Source of the DNA: Deroplatys truncata
Lineage: Eukaryota; Arthropoda; Insecta; Mantodea; Mantidae
Assembly: GCA_030765065.1 (NCBI GenBank)
Contig: CM060975.1
Coordinates: 197,936,507 to 198,000,506, forward strand
DNA: 64,000 nucleotides
Direction: 5' to 3'
Shown: in pieces, positions 11,217-23,442 of the stretch
Layout of the letters: each line of letters begins with the position of its first letter
Numbering within the stretch: the stretch's first letter is position 1
The notes under the pieces: model-generated
Seen by the model: the letters and a program-made list of their open reading frames with translations, nothing else
The model's database searches: none
Told to the model about the DNA's origin: nothing
Position numbers and translations under genes: made by a program

Positions 11217-11836
11217 GATGCCAAGATTTTTAAGAAAATCTCCCCCATCTCAGACTATCCTTTACATGGAAACATTTTTGTTACTTTTGATTTTCTCAAA
11301 AATGGCTCTAAGGGTTTTGATTAAAATGCCGTATATTTAAGATATTTGCGTGACAATTAAAATGTATATATTGAATTTTATGGGAACATTTTGTGGAGTC
11401 CTCTTTATTCTGGATGACTTTTGTATAATTGGTAAAGTGTAAGGAATAGACAAAATCTTAGATCACAAAAAATGTAGTTCTCGTTAAAACACACAATTTA
11501 TGTCAAACCTTTTCTGTTGGTGTTAGCCATTTCCCAGATATTCTTTGTTACTGGTATACATTTTCAAACACTTTATACTTACTGAAAACTATACTTTTTT
11601 TTTCTATCTTTGAAAAGAGAACGTAATTCCAAAGCCATCACATAGCAACTGGCTTTGTAGAGATTTGATTCTTGCTTTAGCTTAATGTATTGCACTTATA
11701 TCTATAACGAAACGTGTAATGAATGTTTATCTGCATTAACAAAAAAATAGATAGAAGTATAAGCCTTTGTAAGAATAGTTTATGGAATAGTGAGAAGAGA
11801 AGATCATGTGAATGCAATACATCAGATTTTTTCTCG
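11217..11836 (+). mobile_element. family-H repeat, 5'-truncated, 3' end present
   Basis: It starts within the family at AAGAAAATCTCCCCC and ends with the subterminal hairpin region CATGTGAATGCAATACATCA and GATTTTTT. The first third, including the microsatellite, is missing. Confidence 0.8.
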
Positions 11837-11924
11837 AAGTTATGTAAAGAGAATGGGATTTCAAAGCCATCACGAGGAGATATGCTGTTTAAAAATCTAT
11901 CACTTTACCTACAGTATCGCGGGT

Positions 11925-12022
11925 GCCGGGGTAGAGCAGTGGATTCGTTTCCTGCTCTCGTGCGGAGAGTCCGGGATTCGATTTGCTGCTCTGGGTTCGC
12001 GATTTTAAGTCGGCGCTATCCA
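11925..12022 (+). repeat. tRNA-like SINE head
   Basis: GGTAGAGCAGTGGATTCG fits an A box, and CCGGGATTCGATTTG about 35 bases later fits a B box. The sequence between family H and the LTR at 12028 is too short to define a body. Confidence 0.5.
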
Positions 12023-12027
12023 CGCCT

Positions 12028-13164
12028 TGAAGATGATATTGTTCTTCAACTGTAGTAGTTTATTGTTACTGAACGTTTACTGTTGTTGTTAGCCACACGC
12101 TTGGGAAGCCAACTTGAAGTAGTATTGTTCTTGGAGTTTCTTTATTTATTTTATTATTTAGCTCCACGTATGGGCGCCAATTTGAAGTAGTATGTGATTT
12201 ACTGCCCCACGTATGGGAGCCAATTTGAGAAAGTTATTTTTTTTAGGAGTTTACACCACGCTTTGGGCGTCAATTTGAAGTGGATTGTTTGTTTACGTAA
12301 TATGCAGCTACGTATGAGAAGCCGATTTTGAAGACGTATTTTTGTTGTTGCGCTCCAAGTTTAAAAATATTATATTAATTTTGTTATTAAACTGCTTCTA
12401 TAGGTAGTATTTATGTTTATGTTTGCCTCGGCTGCTTCAGTATTGTTTTGGAGTCACGTATCTCTTAGACAGATCGTGGTGCGACAAGAATGTAGGCTTA
12501 TACAGATTTTAAGTTTTAAATTCACTTCTTTTTATTAATCCTTGGCACAAATAAAATAGCACTACATTGATATTAAGAACTGTGGGATTCTTTAATTTAA
12601 AACTTGCACTTTGTTTTCACGTATACTTAATTTTCGTTACATACAAATGCGTAATATTTAGTTAGAGAACACATCTTCCATCCGGTCACTACCAAAGTCT
12701 GCCAGCAACTGAACATATTTCAACCGTCAAAACCCGTAAGCTTCTGTATTTCAAGTCTCTGATTGACTAATCCTAGTCCAATAGAATACCTGCATTTTAC
12801 TAAAGCTTATTCTGGCTGTTGATTGGCTAATTTTAAACTGTAACAAAAATTTACATTACCGTTGCTCTAATAATGACTAGTAGCATTCAAACTCTCAAAC
12901 TCATTATTGCCTCAAGGTTACCTCATTGTTATCTCATTGTTAGCAACTTTAAATTTATTATTCTCACAGCTCTTACACTATTAAACTACGTAATGCATTC
13001 ACATAACATTATTAAACATATTTACAATAATATAAGCATATGCAATGACTGTTACATACATTTTTACAAATTATTACATACATATTGCTTCAAGGCGGGC
13101 TGTTATTGAATTTACATATTATATAATTTAATTTAAATAATTCAAATGTAAAAATACTGCCTCA
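12028..13164 (-). mobile_element. solo LTR of family LTR-X, TSD GCCT
   Basis: The 1137-bp insert begins TGAAGATGAT and ends CTGCCTCA, is TG...CA bounded, and is flanked by GCCT at 12024-12027 and 13165-13168. It aligns with the inserts at 18489-19487 and 33841-34555 over most of its length. There is no internal coding region, so it behaves as a solo LTR. Minus-strand orientation is proposed because primer-binding-site-like motifs (TTGGCGCCCATACGTGG) read in that direction inside its left part. BEL/Pao or Gypsy membership is open. Confidence 0.8.
12090..12345 (-). repeat. minisatellite inside the LTR built from an LTR-end/PBS-like unit
   Basis: Five degenerate units spaced 45-70 bp apart each contain CCACGTATGGGcGCCAATT followed by TGAAGTAGTATTG or a variant (TGAAG at about 12114, 12183, 12276 and 12328; a variant at about 12227). 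The element's own left end (TGAAGATGATATTG) matches the second half of the unit, so each unit looks like an LTR end joined to a primer binding site. Confidence 0.75.
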
Positions 13165-13384
13165 GCCTTCACCTCTGACTTGCTCGTGTGAAGTATCCCC
13201 AAGGTCCAACGTGTTCGGAGTCACGGTAAAAGCTGTAGGTCTTCTCGTTCCACCGCCATCCTTATCTTCACCCTACCATTGAAGACAACCTACTCCGCCC
13301 ACCTCAGAAATTGGTTCAGTCATCGCTTGGTGAAATGACCATATAGGAGCATTACAAACGACAACGACTTACGTATCGTACAAG

Positions 13385-13490
13385 TTCATCTTGATTATCA
13401 AGAAGTAGACAGACGAATACAATTTTGTAAGAATAGCTTGTCGAAGAGTGAACAGAGAAAGTCATGCGAATGCGACACATCAGGTTTTTG
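13385..13490 (+). mobile_element. family-H 3'-end fragment
   Basis: It contains TTTGTAAGAATAGCTTG, the subterminal GAACAGAGAAAGTCATG and ACACATCAGGTTTTT, the diagnostic 3' end. Confidence 0.75.
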
Positions 13491-13734
13491 TGAAGAGAGT
13501 TTATTCTGACTAACACTCTACGACTGGATGTTTGTCGTGAGCACCGCACACCGCTGTATAATTGGTATTCACGTCTGTGATCGTTTTAGGAGTACATTAG
13601 ACGTTCTAGCATTGAATTTAAATAGCCACTAACGGGCCCATATATCTTACAGTGCGTTGACGTTGACAAAGGATTCTATTATCCTGGAAACAATATAGGA
13701 CTTGTATCTAGGTTGCTTATAAATTAAGTTACCT

Positions 13735-14145
13735 CTTCTTATTATTCTTCTTCTCCTCCGCTCCGCGGTAACGTGTGAGGCACGCATTCCGGAGGTCCGG
13801 TGTTCGATTCGTTTCCTCTACCCTCATTTCCTCCATTGCCATCTGTTTCAGGGTTGTAGGAGGATGTTCGGCGTGCTGCGGCCGGAGGTGGATGTGCACT
13901 TTGCACAGGTTTCTTCCCGGTCGGGCTGCTAAGACCCGTCTCCGGTTAAGTTTAGGCGGCGTCGAATACATCCTATTGCATTCTCCGTTCGTTTTTGCAC
14001 AGGTCGTCATCCGAATCTGGTCGCCCTTCGGGCCCCCCTCCCTCATCCCTCCCTCCAAGGGGTCACGGCAGAAGCACAAAGGGCCGGATGGCCTACGTGC
14101 GGTGCTCTGCTCCGATTGCGTGGGCCCCTCCGTTAGTTTGTACAC
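13735..14145 (+). repeat. SINE family A copy
   Basis: It has a degenerate tRNA-like head with B box GGTGTTCGATTCG (about 13799). The body then shows TCTGTTTCAGGGTTGTAGG, a GC-rich middle, CATCCGAATCTGGTCGCC and TCCAAGGGGTCACGGCAGAA, which match the copy at 46059-46640. Open frames of 138-161 codons on both strands come from its high GC content and are not genes. Confidence 0.75.
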
Positions 14146-14149
14146 TCGC

Positions 14150-14640
14150 TTCCATATATGCCGTCACAGCAGCTTCAGGAGGCATTCTACTGCCTTCACA
14201 GGTAGAGTATGTATAGCAAGGAGTTGTGTGAATCTGTTTACCTTTTCGCGCATGCAGTAGCGTCCTGTTTTACGTGTACAGTTCTAGCAATAGCTTTACC
14301 CGTCATTACTTAAAATAACCATGTAAATATGTAACAAAATAAACTCCTTTTTGCACAACATTTCCACGAAAAAGTATTTTTGATGGCAACATAATGTAAA
14401 TCTGAAATACAGTACACTTTGTACACTCAAAGAGGACGGATTTACCAGACATTATTGGAATTATCTTTCCAATCTAAGTATGCAACTAAATAAAACACTG
14501 TTTTGCAAAATTTCTCCATGAAAAAGTCTTTTTAGTATACTGTAAATGAAAGGTAAAACTGAAGTAAATTATACTTCTTACTTTCAAAAAGGGCACATTT
14601 GACATTATTTTAATAATCTGTCTATGTGAATGTTGCATGG
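14150..14640. repeat. dispersed repeat shared with 55340-55725, with internal tandem duplication
   Basis: It shares GCAGCTT, GGAGGCATTCTACTG, TTTTCGCGCATGCAGTA and TTATTGGAATTATC with the copy near 55.4 kb. A unit of about 150 bp (AAAATAAACTCC... and AATAAAACACTG..., each with CACGAAAAAGT or CATGAAAAAGT) is duplicated in tandem at about 14335-14630. The class of the element is unknown. Confidence 0.65.
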
Positions 14641-16575
14641 CATTGCCCTACAATGTCTTCAAACGGCAAATTGACTTTCCACAGACCCATAATTCTTCCC
14701 CGGGGCAGCTCCGAAATATCTGCATACATCGCGTGAGCTACAGTTAACATACACGTCTGCTTGGTCGAACAACAAAGTTATAACGCTCCAGACACACTCC
14801 TCCCTGCTATGTACGCGCCCGCTGAGAAGGTTGGTAAAATGCCTTCCGAAGGTGCGGTGACGGTATAAATGGAAGGGAGTGTACCTTTTCCTTACCTCTA
14901 CTTCATAGACAAGGCAACTTGCCTGTTCGCACTCACAGTTGTTCCTTACATCTTCTCGTAGGCCTTCCTAAATTCCTTTTACCGTTTGCTTTATAGTCGT
15001 ATGCTGTTTTACGTAGTCAAGTTGGCTGCATTCTTTCCAGATGTTGCTTTCATTTATATTGATGCTCCTTGATTTTTAAAAATTTTATTCTGATATCTTT
15101 ATTGCGTCTTTTATCTAATTTTATACAGCCTGGTTCTTTTGAGAAAGTTCATTTCTGCAGCCTATTTTCTAGTTTCCAACTCTAGTTTGGCACCCATAAA
15201 GCAACGTAGGAACAGCTATACCTTTACAAAATGTTAATCTTTTGTCTTTCCTTATTTTGCATATTAAAGTTTTATGAATCGTTCCATGCATCATTTAGAA
15301 TTTAAATATTTCCACATTTATCTCCATTTCTGTTTTTCTGTTTATATTAAAATTGCATCCTGACAATTCCTGACACTTGATATTTGTTATAAAATTTGGT
15401 TATCATACATAGTGTTTTGTAACTTTAGTGACAGTGAATCAACAGTGAATCCTAATTTATATTAGGAATTAGTCACAAAGTATTTATACTGGTTCGTAAT
15501 TAAATATTTATTAATCAAGGACGGTTTGATGATTTCTGTCAATTAGAAATATGTCACAGTTTCTTTAAGTTTTATATATATATATACGGATACAGCAGCT
15601 GAATAAGTGAAATAAGTACGGTGCATGTTAAAATAAACCATTTGGTAGAACTCGAGCGGGCCAAAGTCTACCGCTCATCCGCTGCATCCTTTCCTCCGTT
15701 CATGCAGCACATCAGGGACAGACTGTAATAGTGGAAATAACACTTTAGCAGATACACGTTTCATATTATGGACTAAATAGCTCAAAACAGCTAAATCGAC
15801 TTTTAAATCTAGGTATATGAAAAATATGAAAATACATTAGAATTAATCATACACCTTGATTAAACTATATACCCTTAAGGCTGCTAGAAAATGTCAATCT
15901 CTTTGCCATAATGCGAAATGTAGTTTTATTGAGATGGAACTGGTTCAATGTTAAACCGCCCTTATACGGAATAGTTTAATTACTTTATAAAACGGAAAAT
16001 ATGAGCGTAAATTTTAGAAATAGTATTATTGGAAATTAAGGGTGTAAAATACTTCTCATAAGTTCAGAAATACAAAAACCAGAGATGCAACACAGACGCA
16101 CTTGGTTTTTGCGAAAAAATATTGACTTTTTAAATTCTTTCTTCTTTCCCATATTTTTTAAAACCAGAGGAAAAATAGCATAGAGATTAATTGTAATAGC
16201 GTTGGATTGCACCAGAACGAAAATGTTTAATAGGAATTATAATTAATAATAATAATAATAACATAACAAACAGAACTTTATTTTCGAATTTGCAGCTTTT
16301 GGTCATGTTCATCGTAACATAGATTTTAAAGTTTAATATGTGATCCTTACTATAAATAGCACTTGCAGGATTCCAACCTTTTTCGATGAATGCCCCAATT
16401 TTTTGTTTACTCTCTATGTTTATTTCAAAAACTTACATATATTAGTATAGAATTACAGAGGCAGATTTTTTGAAATAGTGGTTTCTAATTTAAAATTTGC
16501 AGTTCATCATCCATTTTGCTTCTCAGTTAGAACTGGCCTCTGTTCGTAGATTAATATTGTGTTCATCAAAGGGAG
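14641..16575. other. unrecognised AT-rich stretch with one promoter-like spot
   Basis: There is no coding frame or shared repeat over most of this 1.9 kb. A CpG-richer patch at about 14690-14960 contains CGGTATAAATGG at about 14861, which could be a TATA box, followed by a pyrimidine-rich segment. It may be the edge of an unrecognised LTR. An (AAT)n run lies near 16245-16262 and a short TA run at about 15575-15586. Confidence 0.45.
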
Positions 16576-16579
16576 GGCT

Positions 16580-17130
16580 TGTACACCAAACATTGAGAGG
16601 GTTCTGTCAACATTAGATAATGAAAAACACTAGAAAACTATGAGCATCGGCACGTTTTCGTGCATTTGGGATGCACAAAAATATTATGTGTTTTATTCAC
16701 ATAATTTTCTCTAATAATTCTTCAACAATATATTCCTATAAGAGTTTATCTTCCATATATTTTATATTAATTGAGATAAACATTAGCAGAAATGGTTTCA
16801 TTAGATGTCACCTTGTAGAAAGAACGGGATTAAGGGAATACAAAAGACTTAAGCAGTAGTCAAATCTTCTAAGATATGATGGCTTTGGAATTCCGTCCAG
16901 TTTACATGAACACGAGAGAAAAACGAATAGCAATTTTCCACTTGAGAAAAGTATTTGAACATTCAAATCAATAATAAGTATACCAATAAATGGTTAACTT
17001 CACAAAAGCATTGGACATAAGTTGTGTTCCTTAAATTGATCTACTTTTTGTGTAGTAAAACTTTGTCTATTTCTTACGGTTTACTAATTATGCAAAAGTT
17101 ATTCAGAATGATAAGGGGTTATATGAATAA
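16580..17130 (-). mobile_element. family-H repeat, diverged, 3' half
   Basis: From about 16675 it reads the family in reverse: ATGTGTTTTATTCACATAAT, then TTAATTGAGATAAAC, TGTGTAGTAAAACTTTGTCT and TACTAATTATGCAAAAG. The first 95 bases instead match 56885-56995, so an unrelated repeat or a longer family variant is joined here. Confidence 0.65.
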
Positions 17131-17399
17131 AAATGAGTATGAAGAATAAAACCTTTCCAGTATCTACTTCATTTCGAGAACATACTTAAGTAATGGAACA
17201 GGGTAGAACCTACTGAGTCATCCATCTTACAAGAAGACGTACTCATATTTGGTATGAATAAAAGCTAGTATATTCTCAGTTTTATGAGTTCATTCTCCTC
17301 TCGTGTTGAGCATGGTTAGATGTATACTCACTTCTGAATATATATTGATTTTTTTTACTTAAAACTAAAAGAGAATGGCACAATTTACGAGCTGTGTAG

Positions 17400-18055
17400 T
17401 ACTCATGGAAAAATTACAAACATAGCCATGGACATTAAAGAAGTTTCAAAATTCTACACTGTTTCAGAAAAACATAACCTAGAGTAACCATGAAAGTCAG
17501 CTTTATTAATTAACCTTACTATGTAAAGTGTTAACTTCAAACTCCAGATACCTACTCATAACTTTGTAAGAAAAATGTTTCATAGTATACCTAAAATAGT
17601 GTAAATATCCTGGGATTCTAAAAACAGTCAAATGGCTTCATCCAGCAACTTCTGAGTTATGACTTTCCAATCCACAATTATTCCTTTCTTTTTGCTTATA
17701 ATCATTTTATTTTTTGGTTTTCTAACATTGCCATGAACATTAAAACGGTACAAAAATGCTGTATTGCTTCATGAAAACATAACCTAGAAGTATCATTGAA
17801 AGTCAGATTTAATTAAGCGTAATATGTAAAATCCCAACCCCAAAATTCAGTTGTTTAAGAAGTTAGGTTATTATAACAAAAACTGTTTCGTAGCAAAGTA
17901 GTGTAAACATTCCAGGATTCTAGAAATTGTCTGATTTGAATCTGCTTCCGGCACCTTAAAATTATGACTTTAGAATCTGTGAATATTTTCTTTTTGTCTG
18001 ATTTATTGATAATGGCTTTTGCCTGTTTCATTTTATTTTTTGTTTTGCTAATTTA
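17400..18055. repeat. tandem duplication, unit about 310 bp
   Basis: Unit 1 (from about 17422) and unit 2 (from about 17730) share GCCATG-ACATTAAA, AAAACATAACCTAGA, GAAAGTCAG, AGTGTAAA and the TTCATTTTATTTTTTG ends. They have diverged by many substitutions. No protein is suggested. Confidence 0.75.
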
Positions 18056-18484
18056 ATTTACAGCTATGCTTTTGTATGTGTGGCTTCCATTAATTTTTCA
18101 TTTCTTGAAGAACTTCATATTTCTTTAACATTTCTGCTGAAACTTGATATGCAACACAGGATAATTCCTGAGCAGTTTTGATGGAACAAAACCAAATGTA
18201 ACAAAATCTACTCCTCTGTTTCAGAATGCCAAACAACACAACATCACACAATCAACGAAGCTAGTATATGTTCAAATAGTGTAGATAACACAAGTATATG
18301 CTTACATTTAAGTGAACAAGATGGCTGTGGTGATGGGCATATATTTGCGTGAGGTAGCAGGCTTTTATTATGAAAACGAGTGTGTTCCCATTGAGTTGAG
18401 TATATAATCACATAAAGTGCTCACACTCATGAGTACTAGCTTTGAGAAAGCACTTGCTTTGTATTCATATGACCCAAAGACTTC
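18056..18484. other. unrecognised stretch
   Basis: Nothing was recognised, except that the last bases (GACTTCAGAG) are the left part of a family-H copy that resumes at 19488 after the LTR. Confidence 0.5.
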
Positions 18485-18488
18485 AGAG

Positions 18489-19487
18489 AGAAGATGATGT
18501 GCCCCACGTATGGGAACCAACTTGAAGTAGAATTGTTTGTTGAATTGTTAGAGTTAAAGTTTGCACCACGCTTTGGGCGTTAACTTGAAGAGGATTGTTT
18601 GTTACGTAGGAGTTTGCACCACGCTTTGGGCGTTCATTTGAAGTGGATTGTTTATTACGTAATATGGTGCTATGTATGTAACACCGATTTAAGATGTATT
18701 TTTTGTTGTTACACTCCAAGTTTAAAAATATTTATTAACTTTGTTATTAAACTGCTTCTATAGGTAGTATTTATGTTTGTTTGCCTCGGCTGCTTCAGTC
18801 TTACTTTAGAGACATGTTTCTCTTAATCAGGGCGTGGTACGACAAGAATGTAAGCTTACACAGATTTTAAGTTTAAATTCACTTTTTTATTAATCCTTGG
18901 CAAAAATTAAATAGCACTACACTGATATTAAGAGCTGTGAGATTCTTTAATTTAAAACTTGTGCTTTGTTAACGCGTGTACTTAATTTTACGATTCACAC
19001 GATGATATTTCTTTAGAGAACACATCTTCCATCCGGTCACTACCAAGATCTACAAGCAACTGAACATATTTCAACCGTATAAACTTTTAACTTTTTGTAT
19101 TTCAAGTCTCTGATTGCTAATCCTAGTCCAATAGAATACCTGCATTTTACTAAAGCTTTTTCTGGCTGTTAATTGGCTAATTTTACACTGTCACAAAATT
19201 TACACTATTGCTGCCCTAATCATGACTAGTAGTATTTTAACTTTCAAACTCATTATTGCCTCAAGGTTACCTCATTGTTAGCAACCTTAAACTTATTATT
19301 CTCACAGCTCTTACATTATTAAATTACATAATATATTCACATAACATTATTAAACATGTTAATAAAAATAAGCATATGCAACGACTGTTACACACATTTT
19401 TATAAATTATTACATACATATTGTTTCAAGGCGGGCTGTTATTAAAATTATATATTATATAATTCAAGTGTTAAAAATACTGCCTCA
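18489..19487 (-). mobile_element. solo LTR of family LTR-X, TSD AGAG
   Basis: The 999-bp insert starts AGAAGATGAT (TG has decayed to AG) and ends CTGCCTCA, flanked by AGAG at 18485-18488 and 19488-19491. It aligns with 12028-13164. Removing it joins GACTTCAGAG to GCTATTCCC, a known family-H junction (compare GATCTTCAGAGGCTATTTCC at 61316). It carries four PBS-like minisatellite units on its left, fewer than the 12.0-kb copy. Confidence 0.8.
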
Positions 19488-19536
19488 AGAGGCTATTCCC
19501 AAAACATTCATTGTATTTCTCGTGATACGGTATGAT

Positions 19537-20404
19537 TAAAACAATCTGATGTGTTACATTCACATGACTTTCTCTATCCTCTACGGTTTATTAGTGGGTG
19601 TGTACATTATTCTTACGAAAGTATATTTTCCTATCGACTTCATTTTAATCGAGATAAACCTTTCCGGAAATAGCTATATTATGCATTTCGTTATAGATAC
19701 AAAGGAATAGCGATAGTCAAATGTTTTAGAATTGGATCCTATACACTGGCCTTAAAATTCCATACTCTTTACATGGCATGGTGACAAACAGCTGAAAATC
19801 AACAGGATTTTTAAAGAATGAAATTATCGAGCAATTCGAAACATTAACAACGGATATCGAGGAAATGGCTCATGTTACAAAAAAAGTTATTTGAAATAAA
19901 TTGTGTGGTTTAAAGAGATTTGCATTTCTTGTGTAGTACGTTTTCGTCTATTGCTTAACATTTACCGGTTATACAAGATTGTACAAAATTCCTTCCGAAT
20001 GAAGAGGACTTCACAGGCTATTCGTAGAAAATTCAAGATATACACTTTATTTGGCATGTAAGTATCTTTAATATATGGTATTTTAATCAAAATCGTAGAG
20101 CTTGTTTTTAGAAAAAAATAAATTTTGAAACCTTTTCGATGTAAAGGGTAGTTTTGGGCAGGGGAATTTTCTTGAAAGTCTAAGCGTCGTGTCTTTGGAA
20201 GGTAAATACCAAGTTTGTTGTTTATCTGGCCTTTCGTTTTGGAGTTATGTGGTTCACAGACACCGTATGGACCTTTTTATATGAATCCTTTTTTATTTAG
20301 GGGGGCCTCAAACATGTATTCCAGGCGAAATCTCGGTATCGAATATTTGGGTGAAATGCAATACCTTCTATACCTACTAGGTACGTGGTAGAGAAAGTAA
20401 AAAT
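19537..20404 (-). mobile_element. family-H repeat, essentially full length
   Basis: On the plus strand it begins CAATCTGATGTGTTACATTC and ends GGTAGAGAAAGTAAAAA, so it is a minus-strand copy with both ends. The microsatellite is reduced to a few CA pairs (GTTCACAGACACC, about 20240). Length is about 868 bp. Confidence 0.85.
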
Positions 20405-20405
20405 A

Positions 20406-20706
20406 AAAATGTTCCAAACATTTTCCATCTAAAGGGTGGTTTGGAGTAGGAGAAATTTCTTAAAAATCTCTGTGTCGAATCCTTGGAAGGTGCTAAACTT
20501 AAATACCAAGCTTGATATTTAACAGATTTTTCGTTTTTAGGCTATTCACAGACACACGCAGACACATATTGACCATTCTTTGAAAATGTTCTTTTTTGTA
20601 TTCAGGGGCTTCAAAGATGCATTTCTCGTGAAATATCGTTATCAGATATTTGGGTAGAATGTAATACTTCCTCTTGCCTACTATAGGTAGGTGGCATGGA
20701 AAGTAC
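20406..20706 (-). mobile_element. family-H repeat, 5' part only, abutting the previous copy
   Basis: It starts directly after the full copy ends (ATGTTCCAAACATTTTCC) and runs to GGTGGCATGGAAAGT. It has a short CA tract at about 20550. The arrangement is a head-to-tail array in the same orientation, with the second copy lacking its 3' part. Confidence 0.8.
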
Positions 20707-21480
20707 GACCATATAAAAGTACCAAGACATTATATTGAACGGAATTAAAAATATAAGGCAATTTGGTGTAATGGCTCCGTGAATAAAAACTATAGTGGAA
20801 ATCATATGAATTACGAGTATTTAAGTCATCAAAATTTATTTTTAATATTCAAAAGTTGTGATATAGACCTGTAGCATAGATTTGTCACTCACTTTTGCTT
20901 TTGGCATGAGTACATGAAACCAGGTCTTCACCATGTACAAGCACACAGCACTAAATTGAATGACCCGAAGTTTCAATTGAATGTTTGTGAATCTACAGGA
21001 ATATTTACGGAATTGGGTTTTTAAAACTATTAGCGACTGAACATTTTGAAATGTTTTCCTTTGCGTAAATTAGTAGATTATATTTTTACAAATATTAAGA
21101 TGTACTAAATGATGCAAATTAAACAAAATTTAGTATTATCTATTATAACTATCACCACCACACTTGAACGCAATTCCGAGGACTCCTTAACAGCACCTTC
21201 ATACCGTGAAGGAACGGCTACGACCAGGTAAGGAGAGGATTCACCAATGTGATGTGAGACACTGATTGGGTTACGCGTGAGCTGCCAAGTTTAAGCATAA
21301 CTCAGTGGCACACATTATTCAGAAATATCGTATTTGTAAATTAATCATGAAGATAAAAGTAATAAAATAAGAATATTTTTATAAAATGTAAATGTAAAAA
21401 AGCAAATATGCAGCATATTTTATAAAATGCTGAAATATTAAGTTTTTTTTAACAAAACAGGCAAATATGCTTTAGGTACA
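20707..21480. other. unrecognised AT-rich stretch
   Basis: No coding frame or shared repeat was seen. Confidence 0.5.
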
Positions 21481-21484
21481 GGTT

Positions 21485-21970
21485 ATTCAACGACGGGGGT
21501 CACCTCGCGGGCTGCGACCTATAGACATCAATTGTGGCTACCACTCCCAGCAGGAAGGGATGAGGTGAAGGAATCACAGGAGACTACAGGCCACAGAGAC
21601 GCGCGGAAGTCCCTAACATTTCCAAGCTCGCAGACCCGTCCAATGCAGGATCCGCCGAGAGAGGGCGATGAACGACCCACCGACCCACCTGTGCACCGAG
21701 AATACTCTTTCGACTGAGCATACATCTGCGCCATCTGCCCGGCACCACGAAACCTAGAAGCACACCTGAAGGTTCAGAAGGAAACGGAATAAAGGAAAAC
21801 TATGGTTATGAAATCGTGGTAGAGAAGAAACCACCCTAGCATTCGCCTGCCGACCCCGCGGAAACCATGAAAAACCATGGGTCAGAGTGGGCGATCGCCG
21901 GAGATCGAACCCGGGATCTCCCGAATTTAAGTCACACGTTACTGGGCGCCACCTCGCTCGCTGCAGTACA
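21485..21970 (-). repeat. SINE family A copy, minus strand
   Basis: The tRNA-like head is at the right: reversed, GCGAGCGAGGTGGCGCC forms the A-box region and CCCGGGTTCGATCTCC (about 21905-21920) a near-perfect B box. The body (CATGGTTTTTCATGGTTTCC, GGCGAATGCTAGGGTGG) matches the SINE-A motif also present at 46.1 and 52.4 kb. Small frames on both strands inside it are shadows. Confidence 0.8.
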
Positions 21971-23002
21971 TGCAACATAAAATATTGTTTAAGCTGTTAG
22001 AAATCCAGTAATTAACTCACTCATTGACAGCAGAGAAGAAATATGCATTTGCATTAAAATCCTATTCCTTGTAATTAGTATACGGTTTTCGAAATAGCGA
22101 AGGGCGGAGCGAAGATATTCACTAGTAAATAATAAATTAGTAGATATGGTCAACTCCTTTTAAAATTATACGAATTTCACTCTTATGTTTAGTTTTTGCT
22201 TTTGTCAGTATGAACGCAATCATTTTTACATAAAAAATACTAACTATATGCGCAATTATTGCTTCGTTCATGAAGAAATATGCATCCAAGGAGCACGTGC
22301 AGAGATATTCTGATATGTCCTCAGTGTGTTTGCGCCCTGAAGATAAGCGATGATGTCTTTATGGAAGATAGTTACACGTATCTTCCATTGTAATGAATAC
22401 CATTACCTTGTTAATGCGAAGTAACAGCGATTCCTTTCTCTTTTTTTAACTGATCACTAGATGTTGGCTGGACATGATGCTGGAAAGAAGCATAAAATAC
22501 TGCTGATCTTGGTTTCTTAGCCCGTAGCGCAGAATTAGTGTGGAATTTAATAACAAGTGACGGTTAAGAAAAAAAGAATGTCGAACTCAAAATACACCGT
22601 GGCTGCAGGTTTTCTCTCCTCGTGTGTCTGATTGGCTTGGTAGTCCGGTCACGTGCAAACAGATGAACAGCGGTTTCCTGTCACGAACAACTCCTTGGCT
22701 GCAAGAAGGAGGAACCCTCTAGTAAACAATACAGATACACGTGGAGAAAAGATATCTTACATGCGTCAGGATGGTATATTTTCCTTGTGATGCACGCCTC
22801 TTTCCATTCTGTGATTTCTTTATTATTTTAACCCGCAAGAAGGTGGTTGTGGAGCGATTTGTTAAAGGCACTTCAATGGAGGAACATATATTTACTCTCG
22901 TTTACTTTTAAAGGGTATCCACTTCTAGCAGTAGTACCTTGTAATCGCATTCCCAATTGTGCACTATCTATTATCGTCCTGTCCACTACATTCTTCTTGT
23001 TT
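21971..23002. other. unrecognised stretch
   Basis: Mostly AT-rich with no shared repeat. The part around 22600-22720 is GC-richer but gives no family. Confidence 0.5.
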
Positions 23003-23178
23003 TTTAAGTTCCCTTGCTTACCCAGCTTATAATTACTGTGTTTTAATGTTTACTTTACCGCTTACTACCGCAGTTACACATCAACACACACACAAACACC
23101 CATACCCATGGACTCGAACCCGCGACCCTCAACTTGGCGGAGCGCGGAAGCTATACGTTCCAGCGACCAAGGCTAGTA
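23003..23178 (-). repeat. SINE family D copy, minus strand
   Basis: Reversed, it has a GCTTCCGCGCTCCGCCAAG region and a B box GTCGCGGGTTCGAGTCC, followed by a CA tract and a tail GGTAGTAAGCGGTAAAG. It aligns with 61533-61730 over its whole length, including the tail TTTTTTAAGTTC. Confidence 0.75.
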
Positions 23179-23442
23179 GGGCCGGTTTCTTAATAGTCTC
23201 ACTCCAAGTAATCCGAGGGCGGCCTTTTCTCGTATGACCTGAAGACCAATTTATTATTTTATAGAATAATCTATATGTGGGCATTCGCTGAATGTGACCA
23301 TACCGTTGTTATGGTTAAGTTTACAGGCGATCTATGATGTTATGAACTTTCACTCTTTCCTTAATCGTCTCATTCCGAACTTTTCAATTCGGGAGATTGG
23401 CGTATTCGGAGGTCATCCATTTCTACGACTTTAATTCGATTT

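Noticed and set aside
13775..14260. 161-codon frame and its 138-codon antisense partner
   Set aside because: They lie across a GC-rich SINE A copy; high GC reduces stop codons on all frames and the SINE explains the sequence.
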